Part shown: positions 50,951-60,198 of the stretch, one piece after another
How the letters are laid out: each line of letters begins with the position of its first letter
How positions within the stretch are numbered: position 1 is the first letter of the stretch
Assembly (NCBI GenBank): GCA_049322515.1
Contig: JBMOQW010000031.1
Location: 124,001-188,000 of the forward strand
Source: Parasulfuritortus sp049322515
GTDB lineage: Bacteria; Pseudomonadota; Gammaproteobacteria; Burkholderiales; Thiobacillaceae
DNA length: 64,000 bases
Direction of reading: 5' to 3'
Program-made: the position numbers and the translations under genes
The notes under the pieces: model-generated
Databases searched by the model: none
Seen by the model: only the letters and a program-made list of their open reading frames with translations
Told to the model about the DNA's origin: nothing

Positions 50951-52273
50951 TTGTCGCAATTGATAAATCTGATGGGCATGGCTGTATTTTGCGGGCTGCT
51001 GTTGAGCGGGGTTTCCAGGACCTGGGCCGACGAGCTGGCCGAGGCGCCGAAGCCGGAGTATCTGGGTGAAATTCGCCGGGATGCGAATGGGCAATTGATC
51101 GTGGTGCCGTTCGAGAAAACGACCGACGCCGAGGCTGGCAGTCGCCCGCCATCGGGGGGCGAGGTGCGCGGCAGCGCGGGTAAGGGCGATGTTGACTTGC
51201 CAATTTCCCGGATCCTCCGGGTCGGTCCGTCGCACGCGCTGAAACGCATCGCCGATGCGGCGGCCATTGCCAAGGACGGCGACGTCATCGAGATCGAGGC
51301 CGGTGATTACGTTGGCGACGTGGCGGTCTGGAAGCAGCGCGCGCTGGTCTTGCGCGGTGTGGGTGGCCGGCCGCGCCTGATCGCCAATGGCGCCAGTATT
51401 GACGGCAAAGGCATCTGGGTGATGCGGGGGGGCGACATCACGGTCGAGAACATCGAGTTCTTCGGTGCCCAGGTCCCGGATCGCAATGGCGCCGGTATCC
51501 GCTTCGAGAAGGGGCGCCTGACGGTGCGCAACTGCCGGTTTGCCCAGAATGAGAACGGCATTCTGGCCGGCGGCGGCGATCTCGAGCTCACCATCGAGGA
51601 CAGCGAATTCGCCCACAACGGCCATGGCGATGGCTACAGTCATCATCTGTATGCTGGCAAGATGAATCGCCTGAGCGTATCCGGCAGCTATTTTCATCAT
51701 GGCCAGGTGGGTCACTTGATCAAGAGCCGGGCCCGCGTCAACCATCTCATCAACAACCGCATCACCGACGAGACGGGCGGACGGGCCAGCTACGAGATCG
51801 ATTTGCCGAACGGTGGCGTGGCGTGGCTGGTGGGCAATGTCATCGAGCAGAGCGCCACGACCGAGAACAGCCACCTGGTGTCTTTCGGCGTCGAAGGCTA
51901 TGCGCCCAGTCCCTCCCGGCTGGTGGTGGCCCACAACACCTTCGTGAATTCACGCGCCGAGGGGGGGCGCGCCTTGCGGGTGGCCCCGGGCCAGCCTGAG
52001 GTGGCGGTGGTCAACAATGTCTTCATCGGCCGCTTCGATGACGCGCCGGCGAGCCTCGGCCCAGGCAACGTGCTGGCCCAGGCCAAGGATGTCGTGGCCC
52101 TGGACCGTCTGGACCTGCGTCCGATCAAGGGACGGGCGATCACGCGCCAGGCGGTGGCGCCGATCGCCGACATCGGGGTCGAGTTGAAACGCGAATACGA
52201 TCATCCGGCATCGACACGCCCGATCGCGCCACCACTGTTGCCGGGGGCGGTGCAGACCTGGTTCGTGCAGTGA
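50951..52273 (+). CDS. Exported right-handed beta-helix protein, paralogue A
   Basis: This 440-residue protein starts at TTG 50951, with GGAAGGGGG five bases upstream. It has a signal peptide (hydrophobic stretch ending in SRTWADEL). A variable linker (residues 50-85) leads into a parallel beta-helix with repeated turns such as ITVENIEFFGAQ, LTVRNCRFAQN and LSVSGSYFHHGQVGH. The HHLYAGK...GSYFHH..VGH.IKSRA block resembles polysaccharide lyases and epimerases. It likely binds or cuts the exopolysaccharide in the periplasm. Part of the linker (51151-51187) is built from a GC-rich palindromic repeat. A paralogue is encoded convergently at 52290-53678. Confidence 0.8.
   Translation: MSQLINLMGMAVFCGLLLSGVSRTWADELAEAPKPEYLGEIRRDANGQLIVVPFEKTTDAEAGSRPPSGGEVRGSAGKGDVDLPISRILRVGPSHALKRIADAAAIAKDGDVIEIEAGDYVGDVAVWKQRALVLRGVGGRPRLIANGASIDGKGIWVMRGGDITVENIEFFGAQVPDRNGAGIRFEKGRLTVRNCRFAQNENGILAGGGDLELTIEDSEFAHNGHGDGYSHHLYAGKMNRLSVSGSYFHHGQVGHLIKSRARVNHLINNRITDETGGRASYEIDLPNGGVAWLVGNVIEQSATTENSHLVSFGVEGYAPSPSRLVVAHNTFVNSRAEGGRALRVAPGQPEVAVVNNVFIGRFDDAPASLGPGNVLAQAKDVVALDRLDLRPIKGRAITRQAVAPIADIGVELKREYDHPASTRPIAPPLLPGAVQTWFVQ
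51151..51187. repeat. GC-rich palindromic element, copy 3 (right half), within a coding sequence
   Basis: The 18 bases at 51163-51180 (GGTGCGCGGCAGCGCGGG) are identical to 10323-10340, and flanking G-rich runs and a following AAGGG also match. Here the element lies in frame in the linker of the beta-helix protein, where it encodes Gly, Arg, Ser and similar residues. Confidence 0.6.
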
Positions 52274-52284
52274 CTCCCGAGGAC

Positions 52285-52299
52285 AGGGGTCAATCCCCT
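52285..52299. terminator. Short stem-loop between convergent beta-helix genes
   Basis: AGGGG (52285-52289) and CCCCT (52295-52299) pair with a five-base loop in the 16-base gap between the two convergent genes and the end of the minus-strand one. It is short and has only a two-base T run, so termination is uncertain. Confidence 0.25.
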
Positions 52300-53678
52300 T
52301 GCAGGGCACCGGGATAGCGGGGGGCGCCGAGTAATGGCCGGTGCTCGCGGGGGTGAACGTATTCCCGGCTCGGCGTGAGTTCGACCCCGGGTGCCGCTGG
52401 AAAATCGGGCGGGACGGCTTTCAGGGACAGCCCGGCCGCCTCCAGGCGATAGTCATAACGCGCCGGCGCCTTGAAATGGTCCCAGTCGGCCCGCAGGTCA
52501 TTGACCGATTCGAGCATTCCCGGCACGTGATACTTGCCGGGCCCCACCCAGAGGTTGTTGGCTGAGCGGACCCGGGCGTCGGGGCTGGCGACCCGCAGGA
52601 AAGCCCCGCCCAGCGGGGCTTCATTCACCAATGTATTGTGGATCAGGGTCAGGTGGTTATCCGGCCACTTCAGACTTTCCAAGCCGTAGGCGATCAGGGT
52701 CGAGTTTTCGCCGTCACGGTTCTGCTGGATGACATTGCCGATGACGTGGGCGATGCCGCCGTTGGGGAATTCCAGTTCATAGCTGGCGCGTCCCCCGGTC
52801 TCGTCGGTGATCCGGTTGTAGGCGATCACATTGCGGGCCGCCCGGCTCTTGATCAGATGGCCGACATTGGCGTGATGGAAGTAGCTGCCGGTGACTGACA
52901 GCGACGTGATCTCACCGACGTAGAGATTGTGGGTGAGCCCGTCACCCTGGCCGTTGTAGCCGAATTCACTGTGTTCGATCTCTAGGATGGAATTGCGCCC
53001 GCCGGTGGCCAGCAGCCCGTTCTGGTTGCCGTGAAAGCGACAGTTGCGCAGGATCAGGTGGCCGCCTTCGAACCGGATGCCTGCGCCATTGCGGTCACCC
53101 GCCTTGGCGCCAATGAAGTCGATGTTTTCGATCAGGAACTGTCCGTTGCGGATGACCCAGGTGGCCTTGCCCTCGGCGCTGCGCCCGAGCGGATTCAATA
53201 TCGCCTGGCCGCCGACTCCGCGCACGGTCAGGCGTTTTTGCTTCCAGGTGGCGACGTCGGCCTGGTATTCGCCGGCCTTGATCAGGACCGTGTCACCGTC
53301 GCGGGCTTGCCGGGCAGCCGCAGCGATGGTCGCATAGGCTTCGCCCGGGCCAACCCGGAGGATCGTGCCTTCCGTCGTTTGTCCTGGCACGGGTGGCGCC
53401 GCTTCTCCGACCAGGGGGGCGAGGGTCGGGACCGGGAAGGGGCGCGCAAGGCGCTCGGACTTTTTCGGGGGCTGTGCTAACACGTCACGCGCGGTGTCGA
53501 GGAGGGGATGGGCCAGCGTCTCCAGGCGGGGATGACCTTCCAGTCGCCGTTCCAGATAATCCATCAGCTCGCCTGGCGTGCGACCCAGCCCGGTGAATGC
53601 CAACCAGGCGGCCCCGAGGACAAGCAGCATCGATAGAAAGGCCGACAACCACAGAAAATTTCCGATTCGCGGACGCAT
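52290..53678 (-). CDS. Membrane-anchored right-handed beta-helix protein, paralogue B
   Basis: This 462-residue protein begins with a hydrophobic anchor (FLWLSAFLSMLLVLGAAWLAF). A proline-rich linker (residues 70-105) precedes a parallel beta-helix clearly related to the protein at 50951-52273. Shared blocks include TILRVGPGEAYATI, VATWKQKRLTVRGVGG, NLYVGEITSLSVTGSYFHH, VGHLIKSRA and ITDETGGRASYE. It probably stays tethered to the inner membrane and faces the periplasm, while paralogue A is released. Both may act on the same glycan. The reaction (lyase, epimerase or plain binding) is not determined. Confidence 0.8.
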   Translation of the reverse strand: MRPRIGNFLWLSAFLSMLLVLGAAWLAFTGLGRTPGELMDYLERRLEGHPRLETLAHPLLDTARDVLAQPPKKSERLARPFPVPTLAPLVGEAAPPVPGQTTEGTILRVGPGEAYATIAAAARQARDGDTVLIKAGEYQADVATWKQKRLTVRGVGGQAILNPLGRSAEGKATWVIRNGQFLIENIDFIGAKAGDRNGAGIRFEGGHLILRNCRFHGNQNGLLATGGRNSILEIEHSEFGYNGQGDGLTHNLYVGEITSLSVTGSYFHHANVGHLIKSRAARNVIAYNRITDETGGRASYELEFPNGGIAHVIGNVIQQNRDGENSTLIAYGLESLKWPDNHLTLIHNTLVNEAPLGGAFLRVASPDARVRSANNLWVGPGKYHVPGMLESVNDLRADWDHFKAPARYDYRLEAAGLSLKAVPPDFPAAPGVELTPSREYVHPREHRPLLGAPRYPGALQGD

Positions 53679-53721
53679 GGGATAGGGTGTGGTGGATCGA
53701 AGGTGTTACTTTAATCCACGC

Positions 53722-54504
53722 ATGTCTCAATTCGTTTCGAATGTGTTGCTGCCCCCGACCTTGTTCCTGCTGCTAATGGCGGTGGGGCTGCTGTGGCCGT
53801 TCCGGCGTCCGGGGTTGGGGAGGAGGTTGGTCGGCGGAGCTTTGGTCCTGCTCTGGCTTCTCTCGACACCGTACATCAGCGGGATGCTGCTCGACCACCT
53901 CTCCCCCCCGCCAGTGACGATTCGCGGGGACGAAGCCGACGCCATCGTGATCCTCGGGGGCGGTTTGGTCACCGGAAGTCACGAATACCAGGGCGATACC
54001 CTGAAATGGATCGGTCTCGAACGGGTCCGTTACGGTGCCTACCTGGCGCGCCGCCTGGGCAAGCCGGTGCTGGTCTCGGGCGGCATGCTGGAGCCGGCCG
54101 TGCGCAGCGAGGCCGAGGTCATGGCCGAAGTTTTGACACGTGAATTTCGCGTCCGGCCGCGCTGGCTTGAATCCCGTTCGAAAAATACCCGGGAAAACGC
54201 CCGAAATTCATATGCGCTACTCGAGAAATCCGGTATCCGGCGCATTTACCTGGTCAGTCATGCCTGGCATCTCGCTCGGGCCATGCCGGAATTCGAGCGC
54301 CTGGGGATGGTGGTTGTGCCTGCGGGAACCGGCTATCATGCCGGCGAAACAACACTCTACAGCTTTCTGCCAAGCGCCTCGGGGTTCATGAATGCCTATT
54401 TCGCTTGCCATGAAATGCTCGGGATCGTCTGGTATTCGTTGCGACATCGTTTCGATGCGTGGGCCACGAAGCAGGGTTTTGCTTTCATGTTGGTCCCCTC
54501 GTGA
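53722..54504 (+). CDS. YdcF/SanA-family (DUF218) membrane protein
   Basis: This 260-residue protein has two N-terminal hydrophobic segments (LLPPTLFLLLMAVGLLWPF and LVGGALVLLWLLSTPYI). The DUF218 domain follows: DAIVILGGGLVTGS near residue 75, KPVLVSGGM, ESRSKNTRENARNS near 155 and YLVSHAWHLARAMPEF near 182. Relatives (ElyC, SanA) act in envelope or lipid-carrier homeostasis. A role in undecaprenyl-phosphate economy during EPS synthesis is inference. ATG 53722 is 43 bases from the divergent beta-helix gene; an 11-residue upstream extension is unsupported. Confidence 0.88.
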   Translation: MSQFVSNVLLPPTLFLLLMAVGLLWPFRRPGLGRRLVGGALVLLWLLSTPYISGMLLDHLSPPPVTIRGDEADAIVILGGGLVTGSHEYQGDTLKWIGLERVRYGAYLARRLGKPVLVSGGMLEPAVRSEAEVMAEVLTREFRVRPRWLESRSKNTRENARNSYALLEKSGIRRIYLVSHAWHLARAMPEFERLGMVVVPAGTGYHAGETTLYSFLPSASGFMNAYFACHEMLGIVWYSLRHRFDAWATKQGFAFMLVPS

Positions 54505-54600
54505 TGAGACCTCCGTCCGACCCGTGTAGAACTTCGGTTTTGGATCTGGGCTGCTTGGCTCGAGCAGGTCAGGCTTTAATGATTCATTGGGAGTGAATTC

Positions 54601-55905
54601 ATGAGTGCGCAGGGAATGTCGTCGCCCGTGGTCGCGGTGGTCGGTCTGGGATACGTTGGATTGCCGTTGGCGGTCGAGTTTGGCAAGCAATTCGAGACCA
54701 TCGGCTACGACCTGTCCGAAGCCAAGATCGCCAACTACAAGAATTATTGTGATCCCACCGGCGAGGTCAGCAGTGAAGACCTGAAGGCGGCGACCCGGTT
54801 GACGGTCAGCACCGATCCCGCGTCGATCGCGCGTGCCGACATCATCATCGTCGCGGTGCCGACACCGGTCGACGAGGCGCATATCCCGGATTTCTCGCCC
54901 TTGGTCGGCTCTTCGACCACGGTGGGAAAATACATGAAGAAGGGCGCCATCGTGGTCTACGAGTCCACGGTCTATCCCGGGGCCACCGAAGAAGTTTGCA
55001 TTCCGCTGTTGGAAAAGCATTCCGGGATGAAGTGGCTGCAGGACTTCCATGTTGGTTACTCGCCGGAACGGGTCAATCCGGGCGACAAGGAGCGCACCAT
55101 CACCCGCATCGTCAAGGTGGTGTCCGGGGATGACGCGGCAACCTTGAAGACGGTGGGTGACCTGTACGCCTCGGTGATCACGGCCGGCGTGCACCGGGCC
55201 AGCTCGATCAAGGTGGCGGAAGCGGCCAAGGTGATCGAGAACACCCAGCGCGACCTGAATATCGCCCTGATGAACGAGCTCGCATTGATTTTCGACCGGC
55301 TCGGCATCGATACCCTGGAAGTCTTGCTGGCGGCCGGCACCAAGTGGAATTTCCTGCCCTTCCGCCCGGGCCTGGTCGGTGGCCATTGCATTGGCGTCGA
55401 TCCTTACTACCTGACCCACAAGGCGGAAATGCTCGGCTACCACCCGCAGGTGATCCTGGCCGGCCGTCGCATCAACGACGGCATGGCGGCCTATGTCGCC
55501 CAGCAGACGGTCAAGCACATGATCCGCAATGGCAGTCCGGTAAAAGGGGCCAAGGTGATCGTCCTGGGGCTGACCTTCAAGGAAAACTGTCCTGACCTGC
55601 GCAACTCGAAGGTGGCGGACGTGGTCCGTGAACTCACCGAGTTTGGATGCGAGGTGTTCGTGCACGACCCGATCGCCGAGCCGGCCGAGGCGGTGCACGA
55701 ATACGGCATCACCCTGACCCCCTGGGAGGGCTTGCCCGAGCAGGCCGAGGCCATCGTTGCCGCGGTGTCCCATGCGCAGTACCTGGCCATGTCTTTGCCG
55801 GAAATCACCGGCAAGCTGCGTGCCGGTGGCGTGTTCGCCGATGTGAAGTCGGCCTATGATCCGGCGGCGATCCGGTCCGCCGGGTTCACGCTCTGGCGTT
55901 TGTGA
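54601..55905 (+). CDS. tviB: UDP-N-acetylglucosamine C6 dehydrogenase (TviB/WbpA type)
   Basis: This 434-residue nucleotide-sugar dehydrogenase oxidises UDP-GlcNAc to UDP-GlcNAcA in two NAD-dependent steps. The N-terminal VVGLGYVGLPLAVEF is the NAD-binding fold, KVSGDD and HRASSIKVAEAAKVIENTQRD mark the middle, and Cys263 in GGHCIGVDPYYL is the catalytic thiol. The C-terminal domain has GLTFKENCPDLRNSKV. GGGAGTGA precedes ATG 54601. Paired with the C4 epimerase that follows, it forms the TviB/TviC pathway to UDP-GalNAcA, as in Vi-antigen synthesis. Confidence 0.92.
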   Translation: MSAQGMSSPVVAVVGLGYVGLPLAVEFGKQFETIGYDLSEAKIANYKNYCDPTGEVSSEDLKAATRLTVSTDPASIARADIIIVAVPTPVDEAHIPDFSPLVGSSTTVGKYMKKGAIVVYESTVYPGATEEVCIPLLEKHSGMKWLQDFHVGYSPERVNPGDKERTITRIVKVVSGDDAATLKTVGDLYASVITAGVHRASSIKVAEAAKVIENTQRDLNIALMNELALIFDRLGIDTLEVLLAAGTKWNFLPFRPGLVGGHCIGVDPYYLTHKAEMLGYHPQVILAGRRINDGMAAYVAQQTVKHMIRNGSPVKGAKVIVLGLTFKENCPDLRNSKVADVVRELTEFGCEVFVHDPIAEPAEAVHEYGITLTPWEGLPEQAEAIVAAVSHAQYLAMSLPEITGKLRAGGVFADVKSAYDPAAIRSAGFTLWRL

Positions 55906-55920
55906 GTCAGGAACCGCTGC

Positions 55921-56958
55921 ATGACTGAAACGACTGCCTACGCGGGCCTGTGCGCTCGTTTGCCGGGAGAACCCCGGACCTGGCTGGTGACGGGCGTGGC
56001 CGGTTTCATCGGCAGCAACCTGCTGGAAACCCTGCTCAAGCTCGACCAGCAGGTGGTCGGTCTGGACAATTTTGCGACCGGCCACCGGCACAACTTTGAT
56101 CTGGTTCGGGCCGAGGTGAGCGCTGAGCAATGGTCGCGCTTCCGCTTCATTGAGGGCGATATCAGGCAACTTGGCGACTGCCGGGCCGCATGCGAAGGCG
56201 TCGACTATGTCCTGCACCAGGCCGCCCTGGGCTCGGTGCCGCGTTCGCTGGAAGATCCGATCACCACCAATGGCACGAACATCGACGGTTTTCTGAACAT
56301 GCTGGTGGCGGCACGCGATGCCAAGGTCCGCCGTTTCGTCTATGCCGCCAGCAGTTCGACCTACGGCGATCATCCCGACCTGCCCAAGCTCGAAGACCGC
56401 ATCGGCAAGCCGCTGTCGCCCTATGCCGTGACCAAGCTGGTGAACGAACTCTATGCCGATGTGTTCGCGCGTTGCTACGACTTCCGGGTGATCGGCTTGC
56501 GCTATTTCAACATTTTCGGGCCGCGCCAGGATCCCAACGGGGCGTATGCAGCAGTGGTCCCGAAGTGGACGGCGGCGATGATCCACAACGAGCCGGTCTG
56601 GATCAACGGCGACGGCGAGACCAGCCGGGATTTCTGCTACATCGCCAACGCGGTGCAGGCCAATCTGCTGGCCGCGACCACGACTTCCGTCGACGCCACG
56701 AATCAGGTCTACAACGTGGCCGTGGGGGAGCGGACAAGCCTGAATCAATTGTTCGAAAGCCTACGTGGGCTGCTGGAGCCGCGCTTTCCCCACCTGGCCG
56801 GGTTCGCCCCGAGTTACCGTGACTTCCGGGCCGGTGACGTGCGCCATTCCCTGGCCGACATTGGAAAGGCGGAGCGCTTGCTCGGCTATGCCCCAAGCCA
56901 CCGCATCGACCAGGGCCTGGCCGAGGCCATGGACTGGTACGTGGCCCATGTGGCCTAA
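55921..56958 (+). CDS. tviC: UDP-N-acetylglucosaminuronate C4 epimerase (TviC/WbpP type)
   Basis: This 345-residue short-chain dehydrogenase/reductase-type epimerase converts UDP-GlcNAcA to UDP-GalNAcA (or UDP-GlcNAc to UDP-GalNAc). The NAD site VTGVAGFIGSNLLE is near residue 22, DNFATGHRHNFD follows, the catalytic Ser region is AASSSTYGDHPD near 140, and YAVTKLVNE near 165 carries Tyr and Lys. Length and the GHRHN motif fit the TviC/WbpP group. It starts 15 bases after the tviB stop and is followed by galE. Confidence 0.92.
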   Translation: MTETTAYAGLCARLPGEPRTWLVTGVAGFIGSNLLETLLKLDQQVVGLDNFATGHRHNFDLVRAEVSAEQWSRFRFIEGDIRQLGDCRAACEGVDYVLHQAALGSVPRSLEDPITTNGTNIDGFLNMLVAARDAKVRRFVYAASSSTYGDHPDLPKLEDRIGKPLSPYAVTKLVNELYADVFARCYDFRVIGLRYFNIFGPRQDPNGAYAAVVPKWTAAMIHNEPVWINGDGETSRDFCYIANAVQANLLAATTTSVDATNQVYNVAVGERTSLNQLFESLRGLLEPRFPHLAGFAPSYRDFRAGDVRHSLADIGKAERLLGYAPSHRIDQGLAEAMDWYVAHVA

Positions 56959-56981
56959 CCTATTGAATTGATTGCCCAGCT

Positions 56982-58001
56982 ATGCCGATCCTCGTCACTG
57001 GCGGCGCCGGCTACATCGGCTCGCATACCTGCGTTGAACTGCTCCAAGCCGGCCTTGAGCCGGTCGTGGTCGACAACTTCAGCAACAGCAAGCCGGAAGC
57101 GCTGCACCGGGTCGAGCGGATCACCGGGCAGGCGGTGCCGTTTCATGCCGTCGACATCCGCGATCGGGTGGGCTTGCGCGAGGTGTTCAAACGCCACGAG
57201 ATCGAAGCAGTGGTGCATTTCGCCGGCCTGAAGGCGGTCGGCGAATCGGTGCGCGAGCCGCTCCGCTACTACGACAACAATGTATCTGGCACGGTGGCCC
57301 TCTGCGAAGTCATGGCCGAGGCGGGGGTCAAACGCATCGTCTTCAGTTCCTCGGCGACGGTGTATGGCGATCCGCATGCCGTGCCGATCCGGGAGGATTT
57401 TCCGGTCGGCCGCACGACCAACCCGTATGGCCGGAGCAAGTTCATCATCGAGGAAATCCTGCGCGATCTGCACGTGGCCGATCCCGACTGGCGGGTGATC
57501 CTGCTCCGCTATTTCAACCCGGTCGGTGCGCATGAATCCGGCTTGATCGGGGAAGATCCCAACGGCTTGCCGAACAATCTGATGCCGTTCGTGGCACAGG
57601 TTGCAGTCGGTCGGTTGCCCAGTCTGAGGGTGTTCGGCAATGACTATGCCACGCCCGATGGCACCGGCGTTCGCGACTACATCCATGTCGTCGACCTGGC
57701 CCAGGGGCATGTCGCCGCCCTGCGTTACCTCGCGGCGCATCCCGGGGTCGGCACCTTCAACCTGGGCACCGGGCGTGGCTACAGTGTGCTGGACATGGTG
57801 CGGGCCTTCAGCCAGGCCAGCGGTCGCGAGATCCCCTACCAGATCGTCGCCCGGCGCGAGGGCGACATCGCTTGTTGCTATGCGGACCCCACGCTGGCCC
57901 GTGAATTGCTTCAATGGCAAGCGGAACGCGATATCGAGGCCATGTGTGTCGATACCTGGCGCTGGCAGTCGGCCAATCCGGAAGGATATGGCGCAGCCTG
58001 A
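56982..58001 (+). CDS. galE: UDP-glucose 4-epimerase
   Basis: This 339-residue GalE interconverts UDP-Glc and UDP-Gal (perhaps also the HexNAc forms). VTGGAGYIGSHTCVELL is the NAD site, VVDNFSNSKPEAL follows, FSSSATVYGDP near residue 124 and YGRSKFIIEE near 150 hold the catalytic Ser/Tyr/Lys. NPVGAHESGLIGEDPNGLPNNLMPF is the typical substrate loop. It is the last gene of the polysaccharide locus, 23 bases after tviC, and precedes the protein quality-control block. Confidence 0.95.
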   Translation: MPILVTGGAGYIGSHTCVELLQAGLEPVVVDNFSNSKPEALHRVERITGQAVPFHAVDIRDRVGLREVFKRHEIEAVVHFAGLKAVGESVREPLRYYDNNVSGTVALCEVMAEAGVKRIVFSSSATVYGDPHAVPIREDFPVGRTTNPYGRSKFIIEEILRDLHVADPDWRVILLRYFNPVGAHESGLIGEDPNGLPNNLMPFVAQVAVGRLPSLRVFGNDYATPDGTGVRDYIHVVDLAQGHVAALRYLAAHPGVGTFNLGTGRGYSVLDMVRAFSQASGREIPYQIVARREGDIACCYADPTLARELLQWQAERDIEAMCVDTWRWQSANPEGYGAA

Positions 58002-58058
58002 CCGGGGGGCATCTTGGCTTGGGGCGCGCGTACGGTCTCCTTGCCCGGTTTCCGACAT

Positions 58059-58066
58059 GTTAAAAT
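58059..58066 (+). promoter_or_regulatory. Candidate extended -10 promoter for tig
   Basis: TGT followed by TAAAAT (58061-58066) forms an extended -10 in the 235-base gap between galE and tig. A TTGCCC lies upstream at 58041 but the 14-base spacing is short. It is the only promoter-like sequence I see before tig. Confidence 0.3.
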
Positions 58067-58236
58067 CGCCAGTCCGAAAATTTCTGGCCTGATGGCCCGA
58101 GGTTTGACGGCCACCTTCAGTCACTAGAATTCGAGTGCTGGCGGTGCTCGCAGCCTGGCTCGCGGTTTAACGGGGAAACCCGGGCGGGTGGCCGAGACGC
58201 CTGTCGCTCCCGTATGCAATCCAACAAGGAACCAAG

Positions 58237-59522
58237 ATGTCCGCAACTGTAGAAACCCTGGAAGGCCTTGAGCGCCGCGTCACCCTCAACCTGAACCCGG
58301 CCGCGATCGAGGCCGAGGTGGGCAAGCGTCTGCAAAAGCTCAGCAAGAACGTCAAGCTGGACGGGTTCCGGCCGGGCAAGGCGCCGATGAAGATGGTGAC
58401 CTTGCGCTATGGCCGCGAAGTGCGCGGCGAGGTGCTCGGCGATGCCTTGCAAAGCGAGTTCGCCCAGGCGGTGACCGAGCACAAGCTCGATGTGGCTGGC
58501 TATCCGCGCTTCGAACAGGCGTCCGAGGGGGTGTTCTCCGCCACTTTCGAGATTTATCCGGTGGTGACGGTCGGCGATGTCGGCCAGATCAAGGTGACCC
58601 GTCCGGTGGTCGAGGTGACCGAGGCCGACGTCGAGCGCACCCTGGATGTCCTGCGCAAGCAGCGCGTGCGTTACAACCCGGTCGATCGCGGCTCGGAGAA
58701 CGGTGATCGCGTGCACATCGATTACATCGGCAAGATGAACGGAGAAGTGTTCCAGGGTGGCGAGGCCAAGGATTTTCCGCTGATCCTGGGCGAGGGCCGG
58801 ACCCTGCCGGATTTCGAGGGCAATCTGCTGGGCCTCAAGGCGGGCGAGTCGAAGACCTTCGACGTGACTTTCCCGGAGGATTACTTCGCCAAGGAGCTGG
58901 CTGGCAAGACCGCCACCTTCGAGGCGACCATGAAGTCGGTGCATGCCCCGCACCTGCCCGAGGTCGATGACGAGTTCGCCCAATCCCTGGGCATCTCGGA
59001 AGGCGGGCCGGCCAAGCTGCGCGAGGAAGTCGCCGCGAATCTGGCGCGCGAGGCCAAGCGCCGCATCCAGGTCCGGGTCAAGGAACAGGTGATGGATGGC
59101 TTGCTCGCCGTGACGCCGTTCGACGTGCCCAAAGGCCTGATCGCGATGGAAGTCCAGACCATGAAGGAACACGCGGTCAACGACCTCAAGGCGCGCGGCA
59201 TGAAGGAACAGGACATCAAGCTGTCCGACAGCATGTTCGAGCCCCAGGCCAAGCGCCGGGTTGCCCTCGGTTTGCTGCTGAATGGCTTTGCCCAGGCCAA
59301 TGGTGTGGGTGCTGAGGAAGACAAGGTGCGTGCCAAGGTCGAGGAGTTCTCGCAGAGCTACGAAGACCCCGCCGAAGTGGTGGCCTGGTATTACCAGGAC
59401 GCCAACCGCCTGCGTGAGGTCAAGGCCATGGTGGTTGAAGACAACATCGTCGACATGGTGCTCGGCCGTTGCCAGGTCACCGATGAACCGACCACCCTTG
59501 AACAACTGATGGGGAAAGCCTG

Positions 59523-59523
<1 letters not shown>
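58237..59523 (+). CDS. tig: Trigger factor
   Basis: This 428-residue ribosome-bound chaperone and peptidyl-prolyl isomerase starts MSATVETLEGLERRV. The ribosome-binding signature GFRPGKAP lies near residue 46, the FKBP-like PPIase domain runs about 150-240 (DRVHIDYIGKMNGEVFQGG), and the C-terminal helical arms make up the rest. Length is typical. An AAGGAACC ribosome site precedes ATG 58237. Its stop overlaps the clpP start, consistent with the common tig-clpP-clpX-lon arrangement. Confidence 0.97.
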
Positions 59524-60161
<638 letters not shown>

Positions 60162-60198
60162 ACTTGACTGAAATATTCGGGTATTAGGAACGGCGACC

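Noticed and set aside
54217..56748. Very long minus-strand open frame (843 codons) opposite the YdcF, tviB and tviC genes
   Set aside because: It is antisense to three well-supported genes, is rich in His, Gly, Arg and Asp in the way GC-rich shadow frames are, and shows no family motif.
58154..58230. tRNA-like GGGTGGCCGAGACG segment before tig
   Set aside because: It cannot be folded into a cloverleaf with paired acceptor arms and has no T-loop (GTTCGA) at the right distance.
60164..60187. TTGACT and TATTAG as a promoter between clpP and clpX
   Set aside because: The spacing is only 12 bases, too short for a sigma-70 promoter, and the genes look co-transcribed.
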